A stretch of 64,000 nucleotides of DNA from Isoetes taiwanensis (lineage: Eukaryota > Streptophyta > Lycopodiopsida > Isoetales > Isoetaceae), in assembly GCA_021234155.1 (NCBI GenBank), contig JAJEKV010000204.1, forward strand, positions 46,878 to 110,877. The letters run 5' to 3'. The notes beneath the pieces are model-generated. The model made no database searches. It saw nothing but the letters and a program-made list of their open reading frames with translations, and was not told the origin of the DNA. This document shows positions 33,240 through 45,741 of this stretch, one piece after another. The translations under genes were made by a program, and so were the position numbers. How positions within the stretch are numbered: the stretch's first letter is position 1; every line of letters begins with the position of its first letter.

Positions 33240-36200
33240 CAAAGCGACACTGAGTGAAGAAAAGGAGGAAGTGTTTCGAGGGTGGGAAGCCATCGGTTTG
33301 AAAGTGATCCTCACGGGGAATGAGGGCCGGGCACCATTATGGTACTTGGCCAATGAGATCTGGCGTGTTTGAAGAGCGGGGAGGAGTGTTGAGTCAAAGG
33401 CGGGGATGCATCAAGAGAAAGCGAGATCGCACCATGTCCTCAAAGGGCGGCATGGGCGTCGGAAGAAACAAACCGACATTCCATGGCTTGGGCGAGTCCG
33501 GAGGCGAAGGCAGCGGCCCGGCATTAGGATGCGATAAAAAATGGGGCCGCTGCCGATTTAAGGAGCTGAGCAAGATGCATTTTAGAGCAGCACAAAACAC
33601 GCTTGAAAGTGGGTGAAGGATCACGGTGAGGTGGTGGCATGCCGCAAGAAGGTGTCAAGACCATGGAGCGCATCCAGGCGTTGCCAACCACGCTCATTAG
33701 CAATATAGATCAATTAGGTGGTGTTCTCAAAAGTGGCACCCTCCTCCCAATGGGGGGCGGCCGAACAAAGCGGGGATCCCACAGGAGATCCGTCGAGATA
33801 GGAGGTGGAGTCCATCCGGCATGGCCATCCATGACCTTTGTCCAAAAGGGGAGACGCCAATCGAAGTCGGGAACACGGGCGTGGAGGAACCCCGAGGGAA
33901 GCATAGGAAGAGGGAACCATGCCCGTGGGTGGGTTGCCTTGCTCCAGGAATTCACCGACAAGGGCCGGATCAAGAGCTTTACACCAACGATCCCAGGGTG
34001 GGAGAGTTGAGAGTTAGCGGGGAGGGCTATCCGGCACTGTGGGGACTGTCTTGCTATCGAGAGAGCACGTAATTGATTGTAACCCGCGAGGTGTTGCATA
34101 TAAATTTGTGCATAGGGAAGATCCTCGGGATGTCCCGGATACTTCCTTATTTGTTGCAAGCACTTCCGCTTGCCGGAGAGGTAAATGATGTGCAAGCTCG
34201 GCATGTACTCTTGATGAAGAGCGTGTGTCCGAGCATGATCAACCCGGTAAGGGTTGTTATCCCCAAGCAACCATTGAAGGGTGGGGTCACCACGATAGTT
34301 ACGTGGTGGCCCATCCCTAAATCGCTCACAGTGTATCACCCGGATAGAAATCATGAAAAATGTAAGCCATGGGCTGAACAACTCGAAGGTGATGAAATCC
34401 GGATCTCGCAGCGATGAATGAGATCAAAAGACTAAAAGGGCACTGCCAGACACCTTTGTCTTCAATAGAGAGTTCGGCCAAATCGAAGAAAATCTGCGGT
34501 CTGTGATGGAACATCCACGGGACCATCAGCCCCATGCCACCGGAAGAAAGAGGTGGTGGCGGGCAACCACATAATCGGATAGCGGGAAGGCTGGGAAATC
34601 AGCAGGTAGGTTGCTAACAATGGTGATATAGCCGTCCGGTTTGGTGCGAGCCTCATCGGCCAGACTGAATAGCTTGTCAGAAGCGTTGTTCGAGGTCCGC
34701 GGATCACGTGGTCCTTTTCTAACAGAAAGCGTGGCCCGGGTCACGGATCCGTTTCGAGAAGGGTGAACTGTGAGGAGGATTGCCCGGGAGCATTGAGTCG
34801 AAGCATGGCAATCTCCCGCGTCATCAAGAAGTTTACGTTTACGAACCTCCGTGCAAAAGGCTGATCTTGGAGGGATGTGAGTGGAGAAGTCTGCGTGGAG
34901 AGGCGGGATTAAAGAGGCAATTTGGCGTCGCCTCGTAAGGTGTTGAACTTGAGTCTTTGTAATTGTCACAAAGCTTTCGGAGTACAAAGGCGTCGAGCTT
35001 AGCAATATCTTTCTCCTTGTCACTAAGGAGGTTGGCTTTGGACTTGTTTTGCTCCAATAAGTCCTGAATTTCGGATTGAAGCTGAGCCTGTTGATGCGCA
35101 AGTAGGCTGGTCCGATACGATGCATTTTGAGATCTATGCGGCCTGTAAAGAGAGCCCGTGCTTTTCTTGAAGTTGAGCTTCCAAAGTTTGAACATGTGCG
35201 ATTGCGGCTTGAAGGTCCGCGGTGGAACCGCGATCCCGAGGTCGTCGAGGGCGTGTGAACCCCATTCATAAGAGCTTCTTGGGATTCTTGTAACTTTAGA
35301 GCGGCAGCTTGAGCATCCTGGCGTCGGAGCACCGATACAACGGTGGCGGGCGAGGGTGAGGCGGAGGGGCCATTTATTCTTGCGTGTTTGAGGCGTTTGT
35401 GAGACATGATGAGAAGCGGAGGGCCCGTTTTCGTAGAGAGGAGGGGAGATTGACATCGCGTGGTGTTATCTTTGGACATGACCGAGAAGAAGAAGAAGGC
35501 GTGAAATGCCAACTTATGGATTTTGAGGAAGGGAATGAAGGGATTTGTTGAGTGGAAGCATGAGAATGAGGAGGTGAGGGAGGAAAGTAATGACAGGGAT
35601 GAGGGCTTGAAGATGGCCCACGAAGTTTCAGAGGTAGAAGTGGCATCAAGGTGGAGGGCGGCGGTCAACTTCTTGGAGAAGATGGTAAAACAACATTTGG
35701 GGCCAATCAATGTGGTGGTTGGACTAAAAAGTAGCGATGATCACCATATTATAGAAAGGCTTATTGATATGGGTGTTCTTAATAGAATACCCAGCATTAT
35801 CTTTATCTTAACTTTGTACTTTATTTTGGACCTTTGTACTAGTTTTAAGGAAAATAAAACTTAACAAAGTTTCATGGGGCTTGTCAATATTGTGAGGTAA
35901 ACTTAACAAAATGACGTTTGTCGTGATAAGCGGGAGCACCAAACTTCGGTGACATCCGGATCCTATATGGCGGACCAAGATAAACAAAGGGGGTTGCAAA
36001 GGGATATGAAATACCGAGAAATTAGGAGTCTTTGGGTGTCGGTGAAATGGTGGTGCCATCGACCAACCGTAGTGTAGCCATTGGGGATGTTGGCGATGTG
36101 GCGATGAAGCTGCTTCAACGGAGTGCGGATTTGGGCCGGAAGTTCCATTTGTGAAAATTCGTAAAAAGCTTACGGCGTTCGGCGACTTCACGATTCGGGC

Positions 36201-37262
36201 CAACAAGGGCTTCCACGGGAAAGTGGGCGTCAAGAAAGATACCGGACTTCGAAAAGAGCGGTTCCACAGGGGCGAAACTTGAAGTGTAGGAAATTTTGGG
36301 GCAGCCAACCATAAAAGCCGCCGGAACGAATGAAGGCTGTTTGAAGAAGGCGGAGAGAGGAGAACGTAAGGCTTAAAAGCGCCAGAGAGGCGAAAAAGGT
36401 TTAGGGCGCCGCATAAAGGTGGTGAAGGGGGCATGATAAGGGCTAAGCCGCAACCGTGGATGGTGCCAGTGTAAAGATGCCAAGGAGGCGATTGAGAGGC
36501 AAAAATTTGGCTAAGTCCCCAAACAACAAAGGGAGAAGGAATGAACGGTGGAGATGAGGCGTGAGAGAATGATGGGATGTGACAGGTGGCCAAAGGACAC
36601 ACATTAATGTTCGACGGGCGTGAAAAGAAGGAATGGCATTTAATGCTGGCAACTCGAAGTGGGATATCATTAAAAGGAATGTGTCAGAAGGTACCATGGC
36701 TAGATATGCGGCGGGAGAAAAGATTCTCATTTTAGAAACAGCCTTGCATTGCAAACACGTTGGCGATTTTTGTGATTGGTCCACGTCGACAAGGAGTTCC
36801 TCAGTTGGCTATATAAGACGAACCGGGAGTGAAGCGAAGGCATCCGATGGCGCTCAGCATGGCTGCTGCTGGTTTGAACGAGGACTGCACTATGCCCACT
36901 AACTGTCAGGAGTGGATTACCTGCAAGATGGATTATGCGGACCTCTCGGCATTTTGCCACAATCGTGCTTTGAGAATGGATGTTTGGTGTGTGCGGGATG
37001 GTTGAACATCCCGATCCAGAAGACCAAGCGATGGAGGTGGTTACGCACCTTATTTGGGACCCTGGAAAGAACCTCTACCACATCTGCATCATCACCTGCG
37101 CTCCGGGCAGGAGTAGAGGGTTTTCTTCTTAGGACTTAGTAGATAGGGCTCGAGGCCGTTTTTTGTATATAGAGGCGGTGCCCATAAGCGGGAAATAGCT
37201 GGGTTGCGCCCACATTTTGTAAAAAAATTCCACCTATAATATAAATATGCATTTGGTTTAGT
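33240..37262 (-). other. Long region between integrase and 3' LTR with extra reading frames
   Basis: About 4 kb downstream of pol. A 223-codon frame at 33710-34381 (minus) is uninterrupted and contains YRVDHARTHALHQEYMPSLH, CLQQIRKYPGHPEDLPYAQI and PDFDWRLPFWTKVMDGHAGW. Before it, across changing frames at 34839-35460, a helix-rich Gln/Lys/Glu stretch (QSEIQDLLEQNKSKANLLSD, DIAKLDAFVLRKLCDNYKD) suggests a coiled coil. Further frames at 35808-36784 have no clear motif. I recognise none of these. The position is where some plant Gypsy lineages carry an extra, envelope-like or captured ORF. I see no convincing signal peptide or transmembrane pair. Confidence 0.5.
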
Positions 37263-40200
37263 CACTATCTACATTTGTGTGCGTGTCCGAAGCGAGCATC
37301 GTTTGTGGATGTGCACCTTACATTTGTATATGAAATGTTTTTGGCGAAAGCCATTAACGGTGTAGGTAATGGAGTGCCATCTAACTTCGGCCCGGTTGAA
37401 AATTTTGGGGTGAACCACTTGAACAATTTGATAAGGGCCAAACCAGCGAAACTTAAGTTTACCGGAAAAGTTTTGTACCGAGAATCATAAAGAAGAACCA
37501 AATCTCCGCCGTTGAATGTTTTGTCTTCAGCCGTTTGTCATGTAAGGATTTTTGCAAGCTGTTGTCCATGAAGAACACGAATATAAGCATCTCTTCTAAG
37601 TTCATCCAAGCTGTTCCAATTGATAAACCCTTTCTTTGAGTGCAAAGAAAGCGGATTATGGGCGTGCCGGTGAAAAGCAGTGTTGGAAGTATGTATTCAA
37701 AGCGGCATGAGAGCTTCTTGACCATAAACCAATTTGAAAGGGGTGTGACCTGTAGCTATTTTGAAACAAGTATTGTAAGCCCAAAGAGCAGTGGGAAGCT
37801 TGTTTTGCCGGTCGGTCTTGCGAGTAAAGCGTCACAAATTTTCTTGAAATTGTGACGAGTTTTGTTGGTGCTTTTCGCCAAACCATTCCCTCGAGGATAG
37901 TAAGGTGTGCTCTTGTGATGATGTATCGGGGAGATAATCCGTCGGCTCCTTGATGGTGTGATTGATAAAATGGACACCACGATCAGCGACCCAGCTCCGT
38001 GGGGCGGCCGAATCAGCGTGATGATTTGTTGATAGATGACTTTAGGTTTGTCTTTGGCGCTTGATGTTATGCGGAAGTCGCGCAAGCTTCAGCCCATTTG
38101 GTAAGCGTAGTCGGTGAGAACGGAATGTAGCGGAACGCGGGTGTGTGCAGCGGGGAGGATCGATGGGTCCCACAAAATCCATTCCCCATTTCTTTGAAGG
38201 GAAGTGGCGTGGCAACCGGCGTCAAAGGAAGAAGCGTCACGGGCGTGGGGCGTCCCACCTGCAAGCAAGCATCTGCGTCTTGGGCGTGGGCGTGGCGTCT
38301 TTGAAAGCGTGGGCCAAAAATAACCAGCAAGAAGGATTTTTGCGTGCGTGGTGTCTCCATGAAAATGACCACCACCGAGCCCTTCATGGGCTTCTCGAAC
38401 AATATCACGGGACCTCATGAGGGAGAACCACGTCGAAGGATTGTATCCTTACCCTTTTTGTAAAGATGGCTGCAACCATGGTGTAGTCCGCGGACCTGTG
38501 CGGAGAAATTGATGGCGGCGGGATTGTCGCTTGGTTTGGAAGGCGTGGCGTCCCTCACGGTGGAAAAGCGCTGTGAGGAGATCTGGCTGAAAGTCATGAA
38601 ACCAATGAGGTGTTGCCGTGACGAAAAGAGTTGGCGTCGGGGAAAGGCGTCGAGACTCGGTGGAGGGATCATCTGTGTGGATCGTGAAAGATAATCCGGG
38701 ACAACATGAGATTTTTGCGGCCTTGTGAACAATTTCAAAAGGTGCAAATTCTTGCGGAAGGAGGACCCAACGAGCAATGCGGCCCGTGGGCGTGGATTTG
38801 TTGATCAAGTAAAGAAGTGCACGGTGGTCAACAAAGAATTTGATTTGGTGCCCAAAAGATAGTGGCGGAGCGTTGGGCCTTGAAAAATTAAACCCAAGGC
38901 TTCTCGCTCTACGTGGCGAGTAGTTGCGTTAATGAGAATTGAGTTTCAAATTTGGCGTAGCGGTTTGGTTTGTCGATTAATGCGCATCATATTCTTGAGA
39001 AAGAACAGCTCAATAGCAAAGGCCGAGACATCGACATGGACATGAAAGGGCTTGTCCCATTGAGGAGGAACAAGAGCAGGGGCTGAGTAAGCAAGAGCTT
39101 CAAGCTGTTGAAAGCGACATCCGCTGGGAATTCCAAGCCCGGTGGATTCATCACCCGTGAGTTTATGAATGGGATGCGCAATGGCTGCGAGTCCGAGGAA
39201 TGAAGGTGGAGTAATAATTGACCTTACCCAAGAAAGAGCGTGTTTCCTTTATATTGGCTGGTGCTTGAGCCTTGAGCACCACGACTGATTTTAGCGAGGA
39301 TCCGTGGTGATACACGCTTTTCGCGACCACATGTCCCAACAGAACACACGAAGTGGCCTTAAAGGGCATTGCATTTCGGGATTGAGACTAATGCTTGGGA
39401 CTCATCACATTTCGAAAGACAAGTTCCAATTTATCAAATGGTGACCATGGGGCTGTAGGCGAGAGAAGTCATCTTGAAAAATTTGCAAGAAGGGATTTTC
39501 CTTCATAAAATCATGGCGAGAGCATGATACGTTGAAGCGTGGATGGAGAGTTTGATAATCAAAAGGAACCATCTTGTAGGCAAAAGTGCCTTACGGGGTG
39601 GTGAAGGTAGTCTTGAGTTGATCAGATTCTTTGATTGAGATCTGATTGTAGCGAGAAAAACCATCCATGAAGGAGTACATCTCATGTCCGGCAACCTCTT
39701 CGAACACAGTGCGTGAAGGGAAGGGGAAAATGATCACGCTCAGGTGCTTTGATTGAGTTTTTGGTAGTCCACACAAGCGCGGATCTTACCATTGTGTTTG
39801 AGTGCAATGGCGATGGGGCTCACCCACTCGAGAATGTTTGACCTCATAGATCAAACTGCGGCAAGGAGTTTGTCAATTTACGCCTTGGCGATCCGCGGTA
39901 GTGGGGTTGAGCGATGCTGTCGTTGCTAGGCTGGGCGTGCATCGGACTTGGTAGGAATGGTGAGTTCCCCAAGGTTTTGTTGATCCCCAGAAGATCTCTG
40001 TAGCTCGGGAAAATGTGTTTGAACTTTTGAAAAGCGTGGCGGCTATTACGATAGGGTGTGGGAAGATTGGCGGCAATCGGGGACGGTGATTGTTGCCTCG
40101 TCCACAATCTCTACGTCGAGTCGAATATGGGGATAACTTCCATGTCTGGACAATATGGCGGGGAGGTTGAAGCATAACGGGGATGCGTGGCTCTGCGTGG

Positions 40201-40760
40201 TGAAAAAGAGAGGTTCTTTGAGTTTCCTCAAGCGAGAGGTTGCTTCATGGCGGCGTGTACTTCCACGGGGGCTGCGGGGAGGTTCGGCGTCACGAAAAGT
40301 GATCAACACGTTGGATTCGATTGCAAGGAGCGGGTAAGGGTCAAGCAAAGCGACCACGGCTGGTCACGATCAAGAGTCATTTCTCCCCAAGGATCGGCAT
40401 ACTCGGGGGTAGGATGGCGAGGCGGAACTTCGCGGTGGAGCACGAACGATAAATATTACGAGGCGTCCTCAGTCGGTGTGGGAGAGAGGGTTCAGCATTG
40501 TCGCGGAAATGATTTTGCTGTTTCCAAGTCCATGGTGGCATTGAGGTGACCATCGGTGATGACTAAGCGTCCGTGGCCCGGTAATGAATGCTCTTGGCAC
40601 GGCGGAGAAAAGGTCTGCCGACCAACATTTCATAATCACACGGATCTTCTCGGCCTTCCAAACACCAAATTCCAAGGGGAATCACGAGATCACCTATGTT
40701 GATGTGAAGAAGAGGCGTGGCGCCTTGAGGTCTCGTGATATGGCCATTGGCCAATTTGAT
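37263..40760 (-). pseudogene. Gypsy pol: protease end, RT, RNase H, integrase
   Basis: From high to low coordinate on the minus strand: a protease-like tail (MLVGRPFLRRAKSIH, about 40620); RT (DYQKLNQS near 39765, EEVAGHEMYSFMDGFSRYNQ near 39670, KESDQLKTTF near 39610); an RT/RNase H bridge (RSFLGKVNYYSTFIPR, about 39230); RNase H (INKSTPTGRIARWVLLPQEF, about 38790); the integrase zinc-binding end (HEGLGGGHFHGDTTHAKILL, about 38390), core (LTKWAEACATS near 38090, YYPRGNGLAKSTNKTRHNFK near 37900) and C-terminal pieces to about 37270. Single-base indels put successive motifs in different frames. DGFSGYNQ is the usual form of the RT motif; here the glycine reads as Arg. Confidence 0.88.
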
Positions 40761-41374
40761 GTCATATGGGGCCGCGATAGAGTTGTTTGATGCCCATTTG
40801 TTTTGCGGAGTTTATCCGTGATGAGATTGAGCGCTACCTCCGTCAATTTGAACATGATTGACTTGTTGATTGCCCACCGTGGCATGGACCGTGGGAGTAG
40901 AGGTAGCAACAGCCCCAACCAAAAGCGGTCGGGAGTGGTAGCTGGTCCTTGAGGCGGGGGCCGAGTTTCAAAATTGTAGCCAAGCTTAAAGGAATTTTGA
41001 TTTTGGCTAGCTCCTCTTGGAGTTCGAGGCACATGAGAAAAAGGATCATTTGGATCCACAGTGCGGGGAGTGCGTGGTAAGGAAGCGGCAACTTCTTTGA
41101 GTAGGTCAACCTCATGGCGATATTGGGATATGTCCGAGGCGTGGAGGTTGAGGCGTGGAAGGTGCGTCTTGTCGTTGTTGAGCTCGTGGTGGCATGGACA
41201 TTAGCCAGCGTCGCGGCCTTGGCGGCTTGCATGAGGTTCAAAATGCTTTGGCGAACTTTAGGCATGACATTCGGCATGAGTTTCTCAAGTTCGATTGCAA
41301 AATGGACCTTTTGTCTTACGCATGAGGAATGGCGTATTTGTAAAAGGCAGGTTGCGTGCCATTAGGAATAATGG

Positions 41375-43009
41375 TTAAGGGGCGTGGCATACGGTGCGGC
41401 GTGAAACCAAACCAACCCAATTTGATGGCTGGGAATTTGGAGGATTAAGAGCACGAAAAATTTCTTCTGTGCTTGTTGATCCATCGAGGTTGATTGGCGG
41501 GGAGCTGGTTGATAAGCGTGATTCTTTGGCCGCGAGGTGGCTTAGAAGAAGAGCTGGGCGCGGGCCTTGTTTGCCATTAGCAATCGAGTTGGTAAGCCGT
41601 GTGGGCGGACTGATGTGGTACGATTGGTGCGAAGCTGCACCTGAACTTGGGGAGTTGAGGACACGCCGTGGTGGTATGACCCCATTCTTGGCGGTGATAA
41701 CACCGAGCTTTGAAGGATCAAAAGGAGAGCGTGTGTTGGGTCCCGTTGTTGCTCCCATTGGCGATAGAGTTGATTGGGTTGCGCTGCGGTGGGTGGCTGG
41801 CGATATGGCGATTGGTCTTTGAGGTGTTGTTTGCACTTGATAAACCATCTTGTTGCGGAAAGGTGTAGGATGAGTGCGAGTGCATTCTTAGTGGCATGAT
41901 TGCACATGTTGCGGCGTTTACAATGAGGCGGGCCATTGGTGGAGTTGCACTCATTAGCCAAGTGGCCTTGATATTTCTGAGATATGGCACGGATCGGCTG
42001 CAGCTGGATTGGCGTGTTGAGGTTGAGCGGCGATGCAGGGAACCATGGCGGGTGGAATGAAAGGAGCTCTGAAGAGCCATACGGGAGGAAACATTGTGAG
42101 TGATTGACAAGATCGATAGCCTTTGCTCCAAAGTCTTGGTATGGTATTGATCATGAGTCGATATTTGGAGGAAGTCCTTGGAGAAACGGACCAAGATCGG
42201 CTCTACTGTGGGGGTACTCCTTGAGTTTCTTGGCGAGAATGTGAAGGCGGTCCGCAAAATCCGGAAGGCGGAACTCCGTGGGCTCTTGTTGAAGGTCATT
42301 GAGTTGCTTGAGATGAAGTTGATCATCATCCGTGGTCCCATAGTGAGAAAAGCGATTTTCATTTCGGACCAATCTTGTTTCAATGGCTTTTGTTGGACAT
42401 GAGCCATTGATGAGAAGCCGCGCAATGTGGTGGAAAAGATGTGGAATTTCAGTTGAGGTTGCGCATGACCATTCGGGGACAGCGAGCCTCAAATTCTTCC
42501 ATGTGGGCCTGAGCACTTTGGTCTAAAGGTTTGCCTTTTCGTGTTGCCAAAGGTGGGATAAGTCGACTTAAGGGTCGAAAGGTAGAGGTAAAAGTCTTTG
42601 GGCTGGACGGAACATGATAGTGAGGATATTGAGGTGGAGTTGGAGGGTATGGTCTTTGGAAAGACCTGCTTTGAAGGGGTAAATTTGAGGTGGGGAGTCT
42701 TTGGAGGTGCGATCATTGGGTTTGAGGTGCGTAAGATTGTAAGCAGGGAAGAGCGGTGGGAAAGGTAGGGAAGGGAAAATCACGGGGAGGAGCAAAAGAG
42801 ACATGTGGATATCCCCTGTCTACCCGTAGGGAGATGATGGTTGTGAAGGCAGAGGTATGGCGGAAGAGTGATGGATGAAGGCATGTTCGGGGTATGAAAG
42901 TAAGGTTGGCGAGGTGGAGCGGATAGGGCTCCCGATAGTGATGAGGAGACCGATTTTGTGAGCAATGTTTGCACGCTTGAGGTGGAGAATTTGGGCCGAG
43001 ACATGACAC
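41375..43009 (-). pseudogene. Gypsy gag region
   Basis: Minus-strand frames between the 5' LTR and pol. The gag core is at about 42516-42151 (WKNLRLAVPEWSCATS, RLLINGSCPTKAIETRL, LKQLNDLQQEPTEFRLPDFA, RLHILAKKLKEYPHSRADLG). A possible zinc-knuckle stretch lies near 41950-41870 (C..C..C spacing in NECNSTNGPPHCKRRNMCN). The frame switches repeatedly, so no full gag can be read. The 5' part (42400-43009) is Pro/Ser-rich. Confidence 0.7.
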
Positions 43010-43217
43010 GAGGGGTGGGTGGCGCCCGACCGAGCCCTAGGACAGAATGTGGCCTCCCTCAATGTCATAAGCGAGATCCATACATGTCACGAGCGACTTC
43101 CGTCGATGATGGCGCTCAATCGAGGCGCCCGATGCAGGAAAAAGTTCTTCGGCGTGAAGTTTGGACGGAACATGGCGGCGAAGAAGGGAAAAAGCGAATC
43201 AGACCCGGCGGCGGCGG

Positions 43218-43797
43218 TGTTTGGCGTGCGGGTTGGGAACTCTGCAAAAGACTGACCCTCTGTGAGGACCCTTGGATCTAGGGGAGAATCCGGGGGAACT
43301 ATGTCCGGGATTTGCAAGAAAAGAACAAGAAGAAGAAAAGCGGAGCGAAAAAGAACAATGAGAGGAAAATGATATGCTTCCACGATATCAGCGATGAACA
43401 TACATGAGCTCTCGCAATTGAGAGAAGCTGAAAAGAGACAAGACTCAAAACTCATCTAGCCATCATATGCTAGCTCTACTCATATATATAGTACAATGGC
43501 CTTTGGCCCAATATAGACACTCGGTGATCCGGTGCCGACTACGGAAAGAGGCGATTTGGAGGAATGTTGGCGGTGCCTCTTGAAGTGCCTCGAATCACTT
43601 GGCCGGACGGTGGCGGTGGCGGGCCATCACTTTAAACGGCGCCTCTTGTTGTGGGCCTTGAGCTTTGGCTGCGTGGTCAACTGCCTTGGTCTTCTTGGGC
43701 TTTGGAAGACTGACCCGTGCCTGTCTGTGGATCCTTAAGCTTGACCTGGTCCGTCGTATGCATGAATAGTCCTGAACCAGGAGGCACAGGACTAACA
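43218..43797 (-). repeat. Gypsy 5' LTR
   Basis: 580 bp, TGTTTGG...ACTAACA on plus, followed by ATAAA. Immediately inside (minus strand) is a GC-rich CCGCCGCCGCCGGGTCTG, which may be a degenerate primer-binding site of the TGGCGCCG.. kind. Confidence 0.92.
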
Positions 43798-43802
43798 ATA
43801 AA

Positions 43803-44790
43803 CAAAGTTTTACTTCAATTGTTCATTTCTTGGCTATTTCAATGTTCCTCAAGGTTTTCAATGATCTTCCATTTGCTGAATGTAAACTTACACCACCGGC
43901 CACGAGGGCTCTGCGGTGTTAAGGCGCACATCAGAGCCGAGAACACTTGCCACTTGAAGTGTTTAAAAGGACAGCGAGGAGCCTCTTGTGCTTGATCAAG
44001 AGGCAATCGAGAATATTGGAGAAAAGTAGGGATTGGTTCGGTGTGAGGATAGTCCATTTCTTCATGAGGTTAGTAATTTAATATAAACAACTTCAGATTT
44101 GAAGTCTTTGTTGTTTCTTAAATCATCTTGTTTTACGGACCTTGGACTTTGGCGGTGTATGCACCAATTACGCATCAAGCATGACATGGAGCGAGAGGTT
44201 CCATTTCATGGATCCGCTCATTTACACATTCTTGTCGAGCGAGCTTGCTTCAAAGGACAAACTGTTGAACCCTCAACTTGCAATTTGAATGTACCATTAC
44301 AAAGCATGTTATCGGCCTGAAACTTGGGCCGGTGTATGTCATTGTAGGTCTTGGAGGTCATTGGTTAAATGTCGACCAAGTGTGTACCATTTTGTGACCT
44401 AGAAATGTACAAAGGGCTCAGAACTGTCATGAGTTTTGTTGAGGATGCAAACACAAAATTCCCAAGCACCATAAAAGGCTGCGCCACAAGAAAATTACAA
44501 GTTCCCCACTCGGTCGATTCTTTGGTCGTGTGGTCTGCTATATGTGTCTTTGTAAAGAAAGTTGTGGCTGCAGTAATGCGAGACTTGGACATACTATCCC
44601 AATGCAAGGCGAGTTCGTAAATTTGAAGGTATTACTCATCCAATGTGAGGCCTGATATGTTTGTTGCAGGGTGTACCAATTTCTAGTTGCGAGCTGTTGG
44701 ACACGCGCAGAATGATGATTGATGTTGTGAAGCACAGTTGCTGTAGTAATGAAGCTGAGGTTGATAGATCAATAGATCTTTACTTGTAAT
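43803..44790 (+). CDS. Hypothetical exons downstream of the Gypsy, unidentified
   Basis: Two plus-strand frames in the same phase: about 44144-44320 (LRIKHDMEREVPFHGSAHLH, LVERACFKGQTVEP) and 44369-44620 (MSTKCVPFCDLEMYKGLRTV, FVEDANTKFPSTIKGCATRK, LVVWSAICVFVKKVVAAVMR). A further piece after an acceptor-like TTGTTGCAG reads VPISSCELLDTRRMMIDVV, then CCSNEAEVDRSIDLYL and TAA near 44790. The candidate introns are unusually short (41 bp, or 61 bp with a GC donor), so the exon joins are uncertain. It continues the DNA that was contiguous with the FCP1-like fragment before the Gypsy arrived. I do not recognise the product. Confidence 0.35.
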
Positions 44791-45000
44791 CACATGTTTG
44801 TATTATTGTAACCAAAGAGGTTATTCTTGTAACCTATTCTTGCATTGACACTCTAATGTACATTGTTGTTTACTAATGTATACAATAGACTTTTCTGGCT
44901 GACCAGAGCAACACTCTGGTGGAGTTCAAATCTCTAGAAGAAATTGATGTATTCAAAGATTCATGACAATGTGGTGTTACATGTCGTGATAGATGTGGTG

Positions 45001-45580
45001 ATGCAAATGGTGCATGTGGTGAATCATGTGGTGCATTTGGTGAACCATGTGGTGAATCATGTGGTGAATCATAGGTGGCATGTTGGAGCTTACGTGGCAT
45101 GTTGGAGCCTAGGTGGCATGTTTGAGCCACCTTGTCATGTTTGAGCCTAGGTGGCATATTTGAGCCACCTTGGCATGCTTGAGCCTTTACATGACCTTTG
45201 TTACATGTTTGACTTTCATTGACCAACATGTTTGGTGATGCAAATGGTGCATGTGGTGAATCATGTGGTGCATTTGGTGAATCATGTGGTGAATCATAGG
45301 TGGCATGTTGGAGCTTACGTGGCATGTTGGAGCCTAGGTGGCATGTTTGAGCCACCTTGGCATGTTGGAGCCTAGGTGGCATATTTGAGCCACCTTGGCA
45401 TGCTTGAGCCTTTACATGACCTTTGTTACATGTTTGACTTTCATTGACCAACATGTTTGGTGATGCAAATGGTGCATGTGGTGTATCATGTGGTGCATTT
45501 GGTGAATCATGTGGTGAATCATAGGTGGCATGTTGGGGCTTACGTGGCATGTTGGAGCCTACGTGGCATGCATGCAAACG
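45001..45580 (+). repeat. Large tandem repeat, 2.4 units of 225-237 bp
   Basis: Units start at 45001, 45238 and 45463 with ATGCAAATGGTGCATG. They include sub-repeats GTGGTGAATCAT and TGGCATGTTGGAGC/TGGCATGTTTGAGCC. Both periods are multiples of three, and the minus strand stays open across the array (44873-45577, His/Pro/Ser-rich). I regard it as a satellite-like repeat built from the TGTGGTG motif and not as a proven gene. Confidence 0.9.
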
Positions 45581-45741
45581 TCCCTTTCCTCTTCTGCCTC
45601 ATTCCCAAAATCGTATGAATGCCTACGATTTGCATCCCTTTTATTCCCAAAATTCTGCCTGCTGACTTCATTCCGATCCCCATCGTCTATTCCGCCATCT
45701 CCTTCCTCCTTCCCCATTACGTCCATCTCCTTCACTTCCGC

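Larger units (their letters stand above)
32634..43797 (-). mobile_element. Ty3/Gypsy LTR retrotransposon (11.2 kb), frames broken
   Basis: LTRs of 598 and 580 bp, target duplication ATAAA and a PPT before the 3' LTR. In element orientation (minus) the order is gag, protease, RT, RNase H, integrase, then an unusually long region of about 4 kb before the 3' LTR. The coding motifs are well preserved in amino-acid content, but the frame changes every 50-200 bp. Inserted into the 24-kb TIR element just downstream of the FCP1-like fragment. Confidence 0.93.

Noticed and set aside
33320-43281. Many plus-strand frames in the Gypsy
   Set aside because: Antisense to gag/pol and GC-rich; none has a motif, whereas the minus strand has the full pol order.
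44873-45577. 234-codon minus frame as a confirmed gene
   Set aside because: It consists of tandem repeat units and has no unique domain; kept only as an observation.
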